Part shown: positions 16,000 to 26,986 of the stretch, in pieces | Layout: each line of letters opens with the position of its first letter | Position numbering within the stretch: position 1 is the stretch's first letter | Assembly: GCA_003224085.1 (NCBI GenBank) | Contig: QHYK01000114.1 | Location: 1 to 39,296 of the forward strand | DNA: 39,296 nucleotides | Direction: 5' to 3' | DNA from: Acidobacteriota bacterium | Lineage (GTDB): Bacteria; Acidobacteriota; Terriglobia; Acidiferrales; UBA7541 | Notes under the pieces: model-generated | Told to the model about the DNA's origin: nothing | Seen by the model: the letters and a program-made list of their open reading frames with translations, nothing else | The model's database searches: none | Position numbers and translations under genes: made by a program

Positions 16000-17559
16000 T
16001 CAGGAAACAATCCGCAAATCGTTGCCGGTCATGTCCGCCGGCCGCGGCTGACCGAGCAGGCCCAGCATCGTCGGCGCGATGTCCCGCAGCGACCCGCCGC
16101 TTTTCAGCCGCAACTTGCCATCCTCGCTGACCAAAATCAGCGGCACGGGATTCGTCGTGTGATACGTGTGCGCTCCGCCGGTCGCCGGGTCGATCATCGT
16201 CTCAGCATTCCCGTGGTCCGCGGTGATAATCCATGCACCCCCGCGCGGCTTCATCGCCTGATAAATTCGAGCCAGCCCAGCGTCCACCGCCTCCACCGCT
16301 TTCATGGCTGCTTTCAATTTTCCCGAATGCCCCACCATGTCCGCATTCGCATAATTCATGATGATGGCGTCGAACTCGCCCTTCTCGATCGTTTTCACTA
16401 CCGTGTCGGTGATTCCAGCCGCGGACATTTCCGGCTTCAAATCGTATGTCGCCACTTTCGGCGACGGGACGAGAATTCTCTCCTCCCCGCCAAACGGTTT
16501 TTCCACGCCGCCGTTGAAAAAATAGGTCACGTGCGCGTACTTCTCCGTTTCCGCCGTGCGCAAATTCTTGTACTGCAATTCCGCGAACACCTGCGCCAGG
16601 ATGTGCTCCAGCTTCTCCGGCGCCAGCACATATTTCAGCCACGGCCAAGTTTTTTCATACTGCGTCATCGCCACGAAGAAAAGATTCTGCGGCCGCTTTT
16701 CGTCTACAAACTTATCGAATCCCGGTTCCGCCAGCGCTTTTGTCATCTGCCGTGCGCGGTCTGCGCGGAAATTATAGAAAATCACCGCGTCATCGCTGCG
16801 AATCAGTCCGACGGGAACGGCTGCACCGCCATCGCCTTTCGTCACCACAATCGGCTTCACAAATTCATCCGTCACGCCTTGCTCATAACTCCGCTGCAGC
16901 GCCGCCACCGGATCGCTGGTCTTTGTTTCTGGTTCTCCATGGACCAGCGCGCGATACGCCATTTCCACGCGCTCCCAGCGGTTGTCGCGGTCCATCGCAT
17001 AGTAACGCCCCACGAGCGTTGCGATTTCGCCTACGCCCAGCTCGCGCATCTTCTGCTGCAATTGCCGAACGTAATCGCGCCCGCCGTTCGGCGGCGTGTC
17101 GCGCCCATCCATGAAGCAATGCACAAACACTTTTTCCGCTTTTTGCTGCTTGGCCATCTCGAGGAGCGCGAACAAATGGTTGATGTGCGAATGCACGCCG
17201 CCGTCGCTAAGCAACCCCAGGAAATGCAATTGCCGCTGCCGCCCGCGCTCCATCGCCTGCTGAAACAGCGGCACGTTTTGCAATTGTTTGTTGGCGATCA
17301 TCAAATCGATGCGCGTGATGTCCATGTGCACGATGCGTCCCGCGCCCATGTTCATGTGGCCTACTTCGCTGTTGCCCATTTGACCTTCGGGCAATCCCAC
17401 GAAGGGCCCGGAAGTTTGAATCAGCGTGTTTGGAAATCTGTGAAGCAGTTCGTCGTAGGTCGGCTTCCGCGCCAGCGCGATCGCGTTCCCTTCCGTTTCC
17501 GGGCGGTATCCCCATCCATCCAGCACAGTCAACACAATCGGTTTCGGTCGTTTCGGCAT
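16000..17559 (-). CDS. gpmI: 2,3-bisphosphoglycerate-independent phosphoglycerate mutase
   Basis: Interconverts 3-phosphoglycerate and 2-phosphoglycerate through a phosphoserine intermediate with two metal ions. The 519-residue length is standard. Asp14 in LDGWG is the first metal ligand and Ser64 in [10 protein letters not shown] is the phosphorylated nucleophile. [11 protein letters not shown] and the later TADHGNAE segment supply further ligands, in the alkaline-phosphatase-like fold. The start ATG has GAGGAG almost directly in front of it (one-base spacing), unusually close. It sits between the class V aminotransferase (55-bp gap) and the 2-hydroxyacid dehydrogenase (7-bp gap), probably in one transcript. 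Confidence 0.95.
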   Translation of the reverse strand: MPKRPKPIVLTVLDGWGYRPETEGNAIALARKPTYDELLHRFPNTLIQTSGPFVGLPEGQMGNSEVGHMNMGAGRIVHMDITRIDLMIANKQLQNVPLFQQAMERGRQRQLHFLGLLSDGGVHSHINHLFALLEMAKQQKAEKVFVHCFMDGRDTPPNGGRDYVRQLQQKMRELGVGEIATLVGRYYAMDRDNRWERVEMAYRALVHGEPETKTSDPVAALQRSYEQGVTDEFVKPIVVTKGDGGAAVPVGLIRSDDAVIFYNFRADRARQMTKALAEPGFDKFVDEKRPQNLFFVAMTQYEKTWPWLKYVLAPEKLEHILAQVFAELQYKNLRTAETEKYAHVTYFFNGGVEKPFGGEERILVPSPKVATYDLKPEMSAAGITDTVVKTIEKGEFDAIIMNYANADMVGHSGKLKAAMKAVEAVDAGLARIYQAMKPRGGAWIITADHGNAETMIDPATGGAHTYHTTNPVPLILVSEDGKLRLKSGGSLRDIAPTMLGLLGQPRPADMTGNDLRIVS

Positions 17560-17614
17560 GCTCCTCGTTTCGACTAGTTGAATTCGTCTTTTTGGAATTC
17601 GGGGCGCAGATGGC

Positions 17615-18934
17615 TTAAGGCGCCGCGAATTCGCTCAGTGCTTTCAGCAGGCGATTAACTTCTTCCATCGTGTTGTAGTGCACCAGGCCAATGCGCAAGA
17701 CACCGCCCTTTTGCTCCACACCGAGCCGCTCGGAAAGATTCATGGCGTAGAAGTTGCCGTCCCAGGCGAAAATTCCGCGGTCACCAAGGAATTTCGCAAT
17801 CTGGGTCGGGTGATGCTCCCCCATCCGCAGCGAAATCGTGGCGCAGCGTTCGGCAAACCGCTTTGGATCGGTGACGCCGTAAACTTTCACGCCCGGGATG
17901 GCCTTCAAGCCATCCAAAAATTTTGTCAGCAGCGTTCGTTCGTAGGGCACGGTAGCCCGATACGCTGCCTGCAAAGCAGCGCGGCGACCCCTTGCGCCTG
18001 AGTCGTGGTGCCTACCAAGCTCCGCGATGTAATCCACGGCGGCGCCGATTCCCGCGATCAATTCCTGAACTTGCGTCCCCGTCTCCCAGCAATCCGGAAT
18101 CGCATCCGTCGCAGGCCGCACCTTGTACGGCTTGAACCTCTGCAAATGTTCCCGCTTGCCGTACAGTGTCCCCATGTGCGGGCCAAAAAATTTGTATGGC
18201 GAACACGCCAGAAAATCGCAATCCAGCGCCTTCACGTCGATGAGCCCGTGGGAAGCAAAGTGTACGGCATCGACAAACATCAGCGCTCCTGCGGAGTGCG
18301 CCAGCTTCGTAATCTCCGCGATGGGATTAATTGTCCCCACCATGTTGGACGCGTAGCCGACTGCCACTAGCTTCGTCTTCTTGGTGATTTTCCTTTTCAG
18401 ATCATCCAAGTCCAGCATGCAATCTTCTTCATGAATGTCCACCTGCCGGACTAGGACGCCCTTTTCCTCGAGTGCTCGCCACGGCGCCACGTTCGCGTCA
18501 TGGTCCAGCGTGGTCACGACGATTTCATCACCTAGTCTCCATTCCCGTCCGATCGCCCGCGCCAGCGCAAACGTAATCGTGGTCATGTTCTGCCCGAACA
18601 CGACCTCGCTCGCGTCGCAGTTGAAGAAATCGCCCATGGCCGCGCGCGTTGCCGCAATCATCGCGTCGTTTCGCCGGCTTGTTTCGAAAAGGCCGCACGT
18701 GTTTGCATTCGCGCTAACAAAATAATTCTCAATCGCCTGAATCACTTGTCTCGGCACCTGCGTTCCCGCGGGCCCGTCCAGAAACGCCGCCGCCTGCCCG
18801 TTCACCTGCAATTTCAGCGAAGGAAACTGCTCGCGCGCCCAGCCAACATCAAAAGTCCTGCTCTCTGTTCCTTGTACCGCTGGTGTGCTCATGGTCTTCA
18901 TCTCGTGGGGGATTTGCCTCGCTCTGGAATCCAT
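17615..18934 (-). CDS. Class V aminotransferase, cysteine desulfurase-like (VC1184 type)
   Basis: A 439-residue PLP enzyme of the aminotransferase class V / NifS-SufS fold. The PLP lysine is Lys248 in [11 protein letters not shown], with Asp222 and His225 in FVDAVHFA and His145 in LDHDANVAP as cofactor contacts. The C-terminal loop that holds the catalytic cysteine in true desulfurases reads [14 protein letters not shown] here and has no cysteine. This WDGNFYA pattern is typical of the desulfurase-like VC1184 subfamily, so genuine desulfurase activity is doubtful. It is the first gene of a minus-strand run with gpmI. The start is uncertain: ATG codons at 18934, 18901 and 18892 are all in frame, and none has a clear ribosome binding site. 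Confidence 0.85.
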   Translation of the reverse strand: MDSRARQIPHEMKTMSTPAVQGTESRTFDVGWAREQFPSLKLQVNGQAAAFLDGPAGTQVPRQVIQAIENYFVSANANTCGLFETSRRNDAMIAATRAAMGDFFNCDASEVVFGQNMTTITFALARAIGREWRLGDEIVVTTLDHDANVAPWRALEEKGVLVRQVDIHEEDCMLDLDDLKRKITKKTKLVAVGYASNMVGTINPIAEITKLAHSAGALMFVDAVHFASHGLIDVKALDCDFLACSPYKFFGPHMGTLYGKREHLQRFKPYKVRPATDAIPDCWETGTQVQELIAGIGAAVDYIAELGRHHDSGARGRRAALQAAYRATVPYERTLLTKFLDGLKAIPGVKVYGVTDPKRFAERCATISLRMGEHHPTQIAKFLGDRGIFAWDGNFYAMNLSERLGVEQKGGVLRIGLVHYNTMEEVNRLLKALSEFAAP

Positions 18935-19199
18935 TAGTTTCTCACAGGCGTCGCTGGCGTTGTAGCGGACAAAATCACATCACTTTAGCTTTTTGACTGC
19001 ACTGCGCGAGCTCCTTGCCTTCTGCCAATTTGGCACTACCTTCCTCTTGGGCCAGTTCCCAGCCGCGCTAATTTGCGAGCCCTCGCGTGATAGCATGATT
19101 TCATCTGCGCACTTACTCATGCCGCTGTGGCGCCGGCTAGAAATCAAACGGGCCTCGCGAGGCGATGGCCCCGCGCCGCGTTTCTCCACGAGGTGCATC

Positions 19200-19853
19200 G
19201 TGCCCGAAACAGTTCCGCCGACCGAACACACGCGCGTGGTGCGCGAGCCCCAGCGCGGTGTCTATGATCGCGAAACGATTTACAAAATTCTCGACGAAGG
19301 ATTCGTCTGCCACGTGGGTTTTTCCGTGGATGGCCAGCCATACGTCATTCCGACTCTGTTCGGGCGAGTCGGCGACGCCATTTATTTTCACGGCTCCGCA
19401 GCCAGCCGCATGCTCCGCAACTTGAGCGAAGGCATTTCCGTTTGCGTGACGGTCACTCTCACCGACGGTTTTGTTCTCGCGCGGTCCGTCTTCAACCACT
19501 CGATGAATTATCGTTCCGTCGTGGCCCTCGGAAAAGCGACTCGCGTCGATGCACCTCAGGAACAATTGGAAGCTTTGCATGCCTTCACCGAAAAAATTCT
19601 CCCCGGGCGCTGGTACGAAGCGCGCCAGCCCAACGAACAAGAATTGAAGGCCACAAGCATCCTGCGTTTGCCGCTCACAGAAGTTTCCGCCAAGGTTCGC
19701 ACCGGCCCACCCATCGACGACGATACCGACTACGCTCTTCCGGTGTGGGCCGGCGTCATCCCTGTGCGTCTAGCCTTCGATGTGCCGGTTCGTGACGAGC
19801 GCTGCGACGCTTCTATTCCGGCGCCCGCCTACGCGGCGCACTATCGGCGGTGA
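19200..19853 (+). CDS. Pyridoxamine 5'-phosphate oxidase-like flavin-binding protein (NimA-like)
   Basis: A 217-residue cytoplasmic protein of the split beta-barrel FMN-binding fold (COG3467-type, which includes NimA nitroimidazole-resistance proteins). Characteristic are VYDRETIYKILDEGFVCHVG (about 19-38), GQPYVIPTLFGRVGDAIYFH and the GSAASRMLRNL segment. The length is larger than NimA by a C-terminal extension. The GTG at 19200 is chosen because GAGGTG precedes it closely and the conserved domain begins soon after; longer in-frame starts would run back into the promoter region shared with the aminotransferase gene. The next gene starts 3 nt after its stop, so the two are co-transcribed. The substrate is unknown. 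Confidence 0.85.
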   Translation: MPETVPPTEHTRVVREPQRGVYDRETIYKILDEGFVCHVGFSVDGQPYVIPTLFGRVGDAIYFHGSAASRMLRNLSEGISVCVTVTLTDGFVLARSVFNHSMNYRSVVALGKATRVDAPQEQLEALHAFTEKILPGRWYEARQPNEQELKATSILRLPLTEVSAKVRTGPPIDDDTDYALPVWAGVIPVRLAFDVPVRDERCDASIPAPAYAAHYRR

Positions 19854-19856
19854 CGC

Positions 19857-20219
19857 ATGGCGCAGTTCACTCCCGCGCCCATCAAGCCTGCGGTCGCCGT
19901 GGCCGCGCTTGAAGCATTGGACATTGGCGTGGGCACCATCGAGCACGCGGAAGAAATTCCGCGTTCCGATAAGCTGATGAAGCTCACTGGGAATTTCGGC
20001 GACCACTCCCGCACGATTCTCGCCGGTATCAAGAAAGAGCGCTCCAATCCGCGCGAAATCGAAGGCCGACAGGCTTTGTTCGCAGTGAATCCGGAGCCGC
20101 GCAAAATGGCGGGCGAAAGCTCCGAAGGTATGCTTTTCGATATTGGCTGCGCCGACGGGGTCACCCCGGCGCTCGCCGTCCCCGAACGGGCTGTTCCCAA
20201 CGGCACCCGTGCCGGCTGA
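19857..20219 (+). CDS. Stand-alone tRNA-binding (EMAP-II/CsaA-like) OB-fold protein
   Basis: A 120-residue protein that is entirely a tRNA-binding OB fold, as in CsaA, Arc1p/EMAP-II and the C-terminus of some methionyl-tRNA synthetases. Matches include DIGVGTIEHAEEIPRSDKLM (22-41), ILAGIKKERSNP, the ALFAVNPEPRKMAGESSEGM stretch and the closing VPNGTRAG. Free forms bind tRNA or act as export chaperones (CsaA); which applies here is open. It follows the NimA-like gene by 3 nt and ends 6 bp before the convergent M28 peptidase gene. Confidence 0.85.
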   Translation: MAQFTPAPIKPAVAVAALEALDIGVGTIEHAEEIPRSDKLMKLTGNFGDHSRTILAGIKKERSNPREIEGRQALFAVNPEPRKMAGESSEGMLFDIGCADGVTPALAVPERAVPNGTRAG

Positions 20220-20225
20220 AGAAGT

Positions 20226-22508
20226 TCATTTGTCTACCGCCAGCTTCTGCGCTGCAGAAGAAATCAGCGCCGCTTCACTCTCAAGAACGCGCGCGACTAC
20301 CACGATCGCTTCATCCGCCTGCTTCCAGTGCTTTAGTTCGATCGCTTCGCGCACGGCCGGAACCGTCTTCACCTCGTAACCCGTGTAAAAGCCCGGCGCG
20401 TATAATTGATGTTTGAACCACGACCTGTTTGGCAAGCCCTCGGCGTTGGTCAGTCGCCGCTCACTTTCGATCAACAATTTGTTCACTTCCGCGAGCGAAG
20501 CGGCGGAAGGCGTCGCGCTGCCCTTTGCGTTTATTTGCTCCACAGCGTTGCGATACTCGGCTGCGCTTCGGTTGAGCGTGTCCACGGCATTTTCCATTGG
20601 CGCAAAATTCAGGTGCGGCGGCACCGTCTCTGACAAAGGTGGGACCAGCGGCTTGCTCGGATCGTTCGTCGCCTGGAAGACGCCCTCTTCAATCTCGCGG
20701 TTGCGTTCGCGAATGTCATCCTGTGATTTTTGCGCCAGGGCTTTCAATTCCTTGAGATACATCTGGACGGTGTCCGCAAAATCGCCGAATTCAAACGGCA
20801 GCAAATCCGCATCCGCAAGCCGCATCATGGCCGTCCCGCCGGCCTGAGCGAGAGCGCGCCCGTAAACAAATTCCGTATCGCTGAAATGACTGAACCAGTA
20901 AAAATCGTCGTAAATCGAGTGGTAGATGCCGCCTTGGTCCTCGCCACCAAAGCCGAAGTTCAGCGAAGCCACGCCGTCGTGCTGCAGAAACGCAGTGTAG
21001 TCGGAGCCGGAACCCAGCGCGGGAATGCGCAGGTCGGCGCGCTTGCGAATCTCTTCTCGCTTTTCCGCGGTTTTCGCTTCCGCGATTTCGTGAAGCTGGT
21101 CGCGTTTCCACACGCTCAGTTTCGTTTCCGGATCGGTGACGTCGCGCGCCACGTCGTTGCTGAATTTTTCGAGCGTGTGCGAGCCTTCCACCTCGAAGTA
21201 TCCGCGCCCGTTGGAGTCTGAATTGACGTACGCCACCGCGTGCGCGCGCAATTCGTCGTAGTGCTGCTCGGCCCATTCGGTCGAGCCAAGTAGCCCCGGT
21301 TCTTCGCCATCCCACGCGCAATAAATAATCGTGCGCTTCGGCTTCCAGCCAGCCTTCAGCAACTCGCCCAGCGCCCGCGCCTCTTCCAGAATCGCAATCT
21401 GCCCGGCAATCGGATCCTCTGCGCCATTCACCCAACCGTCATGGTGGTTCCCGCGAATTACCCACTCATCGGGGTATACCGAGCCCGGAATTTTCCCGAT
21501 CACGTCGTAAATCGGCTTGATTTCCCAATTCGACTTCACTTTCAGGTGAACTTTTGCCGGCCCTGGTCCCAGGTGATAAGTAATCCCCAACCCGCCGCGC
21601 CAGCTCTCCGGAGCGACTCGCCCACCAAGCGCGGCAAGCAGTGGCTGCGCATCCCCATAAGAAATTGGCAACACCGGGATTTTTGTGATTGTCGGCGCTT
21701 CCTCCACCTTCAGGCGTTTCGCACCTTTGGTCGCGCCGACTCCGGGCGTCAGCGGATCGCCGGGATAAAGAGGCATGTCTGCAACGCTTCCGCGCTGCAC
21801 GCCGTCGAGCGGGCGATACGGCCCCGCGGGAAAAGTCCCTCCCTGGACGAAACCATCTTCGTGCGGATCGGAATAAATCAGGCACCCGACGGCTCCGTGC
21901 TCGGCGGCCACTTTCGGCTTGATGCCCCGCCATGAATGGAAATACCGTGCCATGACAATCTTGCCCTTCACCGAAACGCCCATGCGTTCCAGTTGCTCAT
22001 AGTCCTCGGGGACGCCGTAGTTCACATAGACGAGCTCCGCGGTTACGTCGCCGTCAATCGAATAGGCGTTGTATGTGGGCAGCTGCTCTGATTGCTGGCC
22101 GGAAGTGGGATCCACCGCCACGGCTGGCTCCTGCAGCTTGGCCACAAATTTCGGCCCGCCCTCGACAAGCTCGACAGCGCGTTCTTTCGGCGTGGGAAAG
22201 AGCACGTCAAACTGCTCGATGTTCGCGTCCAGCCCAAATTCTTTGAATTTTCCGAGGATCCAATCAGCATTTTGCTTGTCGTAAGGCGAACCGACGTGGT
22301 GTGGATGCGCCGAAAGCAACTTCATGTACGCGCGCAAATTCTCCGGACTCGGAATGGCGCGTAGCTTTTCTTCCCATTGGCGTTCGGCTTGCGAGGATTC
22401 TGCGGAATAGCCGTAGAGCGGCTGCTCTTCGGCGATAACGTGATTCCCAACTGGAGCGACGGACAGGCAAATACAGAAGATTGAGACAAGCAGAGCGCGA
22501 CGAGACAC
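20226..22508 (-). CDS. Exported M28 peptidase, glutamate carboxypeptidase II-like
   Basis: A 760-residue zinc exopeptidase with the layout of glutamate carboxypeptidase II: signal peptide (1-26), an N-terminal portion of the protease domain, a protease-associated (PA) insert (about 150-310), the M28 catalytic domain (about 330-590) and a C-terminal helical transferrin-receptor-like dimerisation domain (about 630-760). The zinc site is visible as His355 in GNHHDGW, Asp365 in GAEDP, Glu402-Glu403 in DGEEPG, Asp431 in YVNSD and a histidine in GIYHSIYDDF. It likely removes C-terminal acidic or other residues from peptides outside the cytoplasm, though bacterial substrates vary. The ATG at 22508 begins directly with the signal peptide. 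Confidence 0.92.
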   Translation of the reverse strand: MSRRALLVSIFCICLSVAPVGNHVIAEEQPLYGYSAESSQAERQWEEKLRAIPSPENLRAYMKLLSAHPHHVGSPYDKQNADWILGKFKEFGLDANIEQFDVLFPTPKERAVELVEGGPKFVAKLQEPAVAVDPTSGQQSEQLPTYNAYSIDGDVTAELVYVNYGVPEDYEQLERMGVSVKGKIVMARYFHSWRGIKPKVAAEHGAVGCLIYSDPHEDGFVQGGTFPAGPYRPLDGVQRGSVADMPLYPGDPLTPGVGATKGAKRLKVEEAPTITKIPVLPISYGDAQPLLAALGGRVAPESWRGGLGITYHLGPGPAKVHLKVKSNWEIKPIYDVIGKIPGSVYPDEWVIRGNHHDGWVNGAEDPIAGQIAILEEARALGELLKAGWKPKRTIIYCAWDGEEPGLLGSTEWAEQHYDELRAHAVAYVNSDSNGRGYFEVEGSHTLEKFSNDVARDVTDPETKLSVWKRDQLHEIAEAKTAEKREEIRKRADLRIPALGSGSDYTAFLQHDGVASLNFGFGGEDQGGIYHSIYDDFYWFSHFSDTEFVYGRALAQAGGTAMMRLADADLLPFEFGDFADTVQMYLKELKALAQKSQDDIRERNREIEEGVFQATNDPSKPLVPPLSETVPPHLNFAPMENAVDTLNRSAAEYRNAVEQINAKGSATPSAASLAEVNKLLIESERRLTNAEGLPNRSWFKHQLYAPGFYTGYEVKTVPAVREAIELKHWKQADEAIVVVARVLESEAALISSAAQKLAVDK

Positions 22509-22619
22509 ATTTCCCCCTTAAACAAAAAGGTAGAGCGAGCGCTCGTAATTCTGCCTGAAAAACTGTCGTGTTGGAAAGCGGTGACGAGGCGCGTCCCTGG
22601 GAGCAGCGACCCGCACGTC

Positions 22620-22647
22620 GGTGGACACGAGTCACGAGTCACGGAGA
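22620..22647. repeat. Short 7-bp-periodic array overlapping the GNAT stop
   Basis: Two perfect tandem copies of ACGAGTC (22627-22633 and 22634-22640) are flanked by the related units GGTGGAC and ACGGAGA in the same phase. The array runs over the last codons and stop of the frameshifted GNAT gene. The same ACGAGTC unit reappears in the array at 32516-32550. Confidence 0.55.
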
Positions 22648-23140
22648 GTCTTCGACATAAGGATGTAATGGCACGGCACTTTGACCGGAACATCAGGAGC
22701 GAATGGCGCGGTTCCGGTTTGCTCATATCCCAGATGGGCATAGAAGGCAGGGAGCGGCGTCCGCGGACTGATAATCCGCAGGTCCATCGCATGGCAGCCG
22801 GCCGCACGAAAATAATTCTCCGCCGCCTCCATCAATTTTCGTCCCAGGCCCTGGCCTTGCCGCCGCCGCTCAACTCCCAGCAATCCAAGATATCCGCGTT
22901 CGCCGCGCGGCTCCACGTACACGCATCCAGCAAGGTCAGCCCGTCTTCCGCAACCAGAAATTTGCCTTTTCCCATGTACTCGCGAACGCCGGCGGGATCG
23001 ATTCGCTCTCCTTCAATGAACGGCCGCTCCACCACAAACGCCGCATTAATCAGCCGCGCCAGCGGTTCGGCATCCTCCTTCACCGCCATTCGAATTCGCA
23101 CGGTGCGGTCCAAACTGGGCGAATTGGCAGTCTGACTCAT
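22632..23140 (-). pseudogene. GNAT family N-acetyltransferase, frameshifted
   Basis: Two overlapping minus-strand frames together make one GNAT acetyltransferase of about 169 residues. The first half (from ATG at 23140) carries VRIRMAVKEDAEPLARLINA and runs to KGKFLVAEDG. The second half, in another frame, begins with CVYVEPRGERGYLGLL and holds the acetyl-CoA loop in RRQGQGLGRKL, ending at SKTLRDS. The switch fits a single lost G in the run GGG at 22942-22940 (minus strand): restoring one G gives a continuous EDGADLAGCVYVEP. It could be a real inactivating mutation, a slippery on/off switch or a sequencing error. The substrate class is unknown. Confidence 0.8.
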
Positions 23141-23462
23141 GCGCGTGCTTGAATTTTATCGCGCGCACTATGAGGCTCACAATATCGCTCGAACCTCAGT
23201 ACAATTCGAAGCAAGCAGATCCCGAAGCCAGCGAAGTCATTCATGCGATCCGCCGCGCTCGCTTCCGGCACAGACTCAACCACGGACACCCCACGCCAAC
23301 ACGCGGCAGGAGTTTCTAAAAAAACTCGTGGCCGCCGACACCGGCGTGTGCACGGATGAGATCATCCGTTCCTATCGCGCGGCCGAAGTCGATCTTCAGA
23401 AAGAAGTTCACGAGGACTCCGTGATCCTCAACGTCCTCCTTGCGGCGGAGAAACGGCGAGGA
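23141..23462. other. Intergenic region upstream of GNAT and downstream of eno
   Basis: No gene can be supported. A plus-strand frame from about 23300 to the eno stop has coding-like codons (a stretch reads EFLKKLVAADTGVCTDEI) but continues antisense into eno without stopping, and the opposite strand is open too. A 49-codon plus-strand ORF (23170-23319) ends just before a run of seven A at 23318-23324. These may be remnants of a small decayed gene. Confidence 0.35.
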
Positions 23463-26057
<2,595 letters not shown>

Positions 26058-26633
26058 ATGGTCCTCGCAACACTTCTTTTGCTGTGTGCGGCTCCGCCGG
26101 CCGACAAGGCCGTCAAGGTTGCCGCCGCCAATGCGAATGCCGAGCGGCAGACGCTCTCCGCAGCCGCCACTGACAACCTCTCGAAAGTAGCGCCTGTCGC
26201 AGCCGCCTTGCCTTCCGCGCCGGAACCGAAAGTGAACCCTGAGGTCGAGCCGGCGTCGTTCCGTTCTGCCGCGCAGCCCTTTCAACCGGCAAGGCCGGTG
26301 ACGCGAAGGCCCGGCGAGACGCCCAGACAAAAAAAGACTTGGTACGTCCTGATGGCCGTGAGCCACGCCGGAGCCGGGTTTGACGCCTGGAGCACGCGCC
26401 GCGCGATCTCCAGCGGGGGCGGCCGGGAAGCGAATCCGTTCATGAAACCGTTCGCCAATTCAAACGCGATTTATGCCGCAACGCAGGTGAGCCCAGCGTT
26501 CATGGACTTCCTCGGGAAACGCCTGATGGTCAGCCAGAATCCTTGGATCCGAAAGCTGTGGTGGGTTCCGCAGGCGGCCGGAACCAGCATGTCGTTTGCT
26601 GCCGGTGCGCACAACCTAGGCGTTGCACGCTAG
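26058..26633 (+). CDS. Exported or membrane-anchored hypothetical protein
   Basis: A 191-residue protein I cannot assign to a named family. It begins with a short hydrophobic segment (MVLATLLLLCAAPP) that could be a signal or anchor, continues with an Ala/Pro/Val-rich low-complexity region (15-85) and ends with a more conserved-looking domain (about 90-191). Notable segments there are VSHAGAGFDAWSTRRA, GREANPFMKPFANSNA and QAAGTSMSFAAGAHN; the last hydrophobic stretches could be two membrane helices. Similar short proteins with a D-A-x-S-T-R and E-A-N-P-x-M pattern occur in acidobacterial genomes, in my recollection. The ATG is preceded by GAGGTGGGGA. A good intrinsic terminator lies 80 bp after the stop, suggesting a single-gene transcript. 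Confidence 0.7.
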   Translation: MVLATLLLLCAAPPADKAVKVAAANANAERQTLSAAATDNLSKVAPVAAALPSAPEPKVNPEVEPASFRSAAQPFQPARPVTRRPGETPRQKKTWYVLMAVSHAGAGFDAWSTRRAISSGGGREANPFMKPFANSNAIYAATQVSPAFMDFLGKRLMVSQNPWIRKLWWVPQAAGTSMSFAAGAHNLGVAR

Positions 26634-26712
26634 AAAGGACTTTTAAAAGTTACGCGAATGCACTCAAGAGTTCCCTCAAGGCCCTAAGAATCCCTCAACC
26701 CCCAACGAAACG

Positions 26713-26750
26713 CGTCCCGGCGCACCCTCCCGCCGGGACGCTTTGTTTTT
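26713..26750 (+). terminator. Intrinsic terminator after the hypothetical gene
   Basis: A perfect 10-bp GC-rich stem CGTCCCGGCG / CGCCGGGACG (26713-26722 with 26731-26740) encloses an 8-nt loop and is followed by CTTTGTTTTT. Confidence 0.85.
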
Positions 26751-26833
26751 CAGCGGACCACAATGAGCTAGCTAAACTAGAACGAAGATCCGCCGCGGCG
26801 AAGATGCCTCTTTCCGCGAAAAACCCAAAATGG

Positions 26834-26857
26834 GGAGAGCTTGTGCTCTCCTTTTTT
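26834..26857 (+). terminator. Second intrinsic terminator
   Basis: A perfect 7-bp stem GGAGAGC/GCTCTCC with loop TTGT is followed directly by six T. It lies 84 bp after the first terminator, with no gene between. Read leftward, it is followed by an interrupted T-rich stretch (CCATTTTGGGTTTTT), so it may also stop the minus-strand transcript coming from the YncE-like gene. Confidence 0.8.
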
Positions 26858-26885
26858 GTTTTGGTTGCATCGGTGCGGTGGTGGA

Positions 26886-26957
26886 TTAGAACTCGAGGCG
26901 CAGGCCGAACTGGATCCAGCGCGAGCCCGCGTTGCGGTCAGCTGGCACAAGCTGAGT
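26886..26957 (-). pseudogene. Possible relic of a TonB-dependent receptor C-terminus
   Basis: On the minus strand a 23-codon open stretch ends with NAGSRWIQFGLRLEF followed by TAA at 26886. An ending with aromatic and alternating residues and a terminal Phe is typical of outer-membrane beta-barrel proteins, and IQFGLRLEF closely resembles the tail of acidobacterial Oar/TonB-dependent receptors. An in-frame stop precedes it, and the rest of the gene is absent; the next gene upstream is an intact YncE-like gene. It is most simply a deletion remnant that kept its 3' end and terminator. The match is short and could be chance. Confidence 0.35.
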
Positions 26958-26986
26958 TCAAACAGGGAGAACTCCTCGCGCAAAAA

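Noticed and set aside
15910-17577. 555-codon open frame on the plus strand opposite gpmI
   Set aside because: It is antisense to a clear gpmI gene; its His/Arg-rich composition is that of a shadow frame in high-GC DNA.
17615-18934. Naming the class V aminotransferase sufS or iscS
   Set aside because: The catalytic cysteine loop lacks Cys and there are no Fe-S assembly genes nearby.
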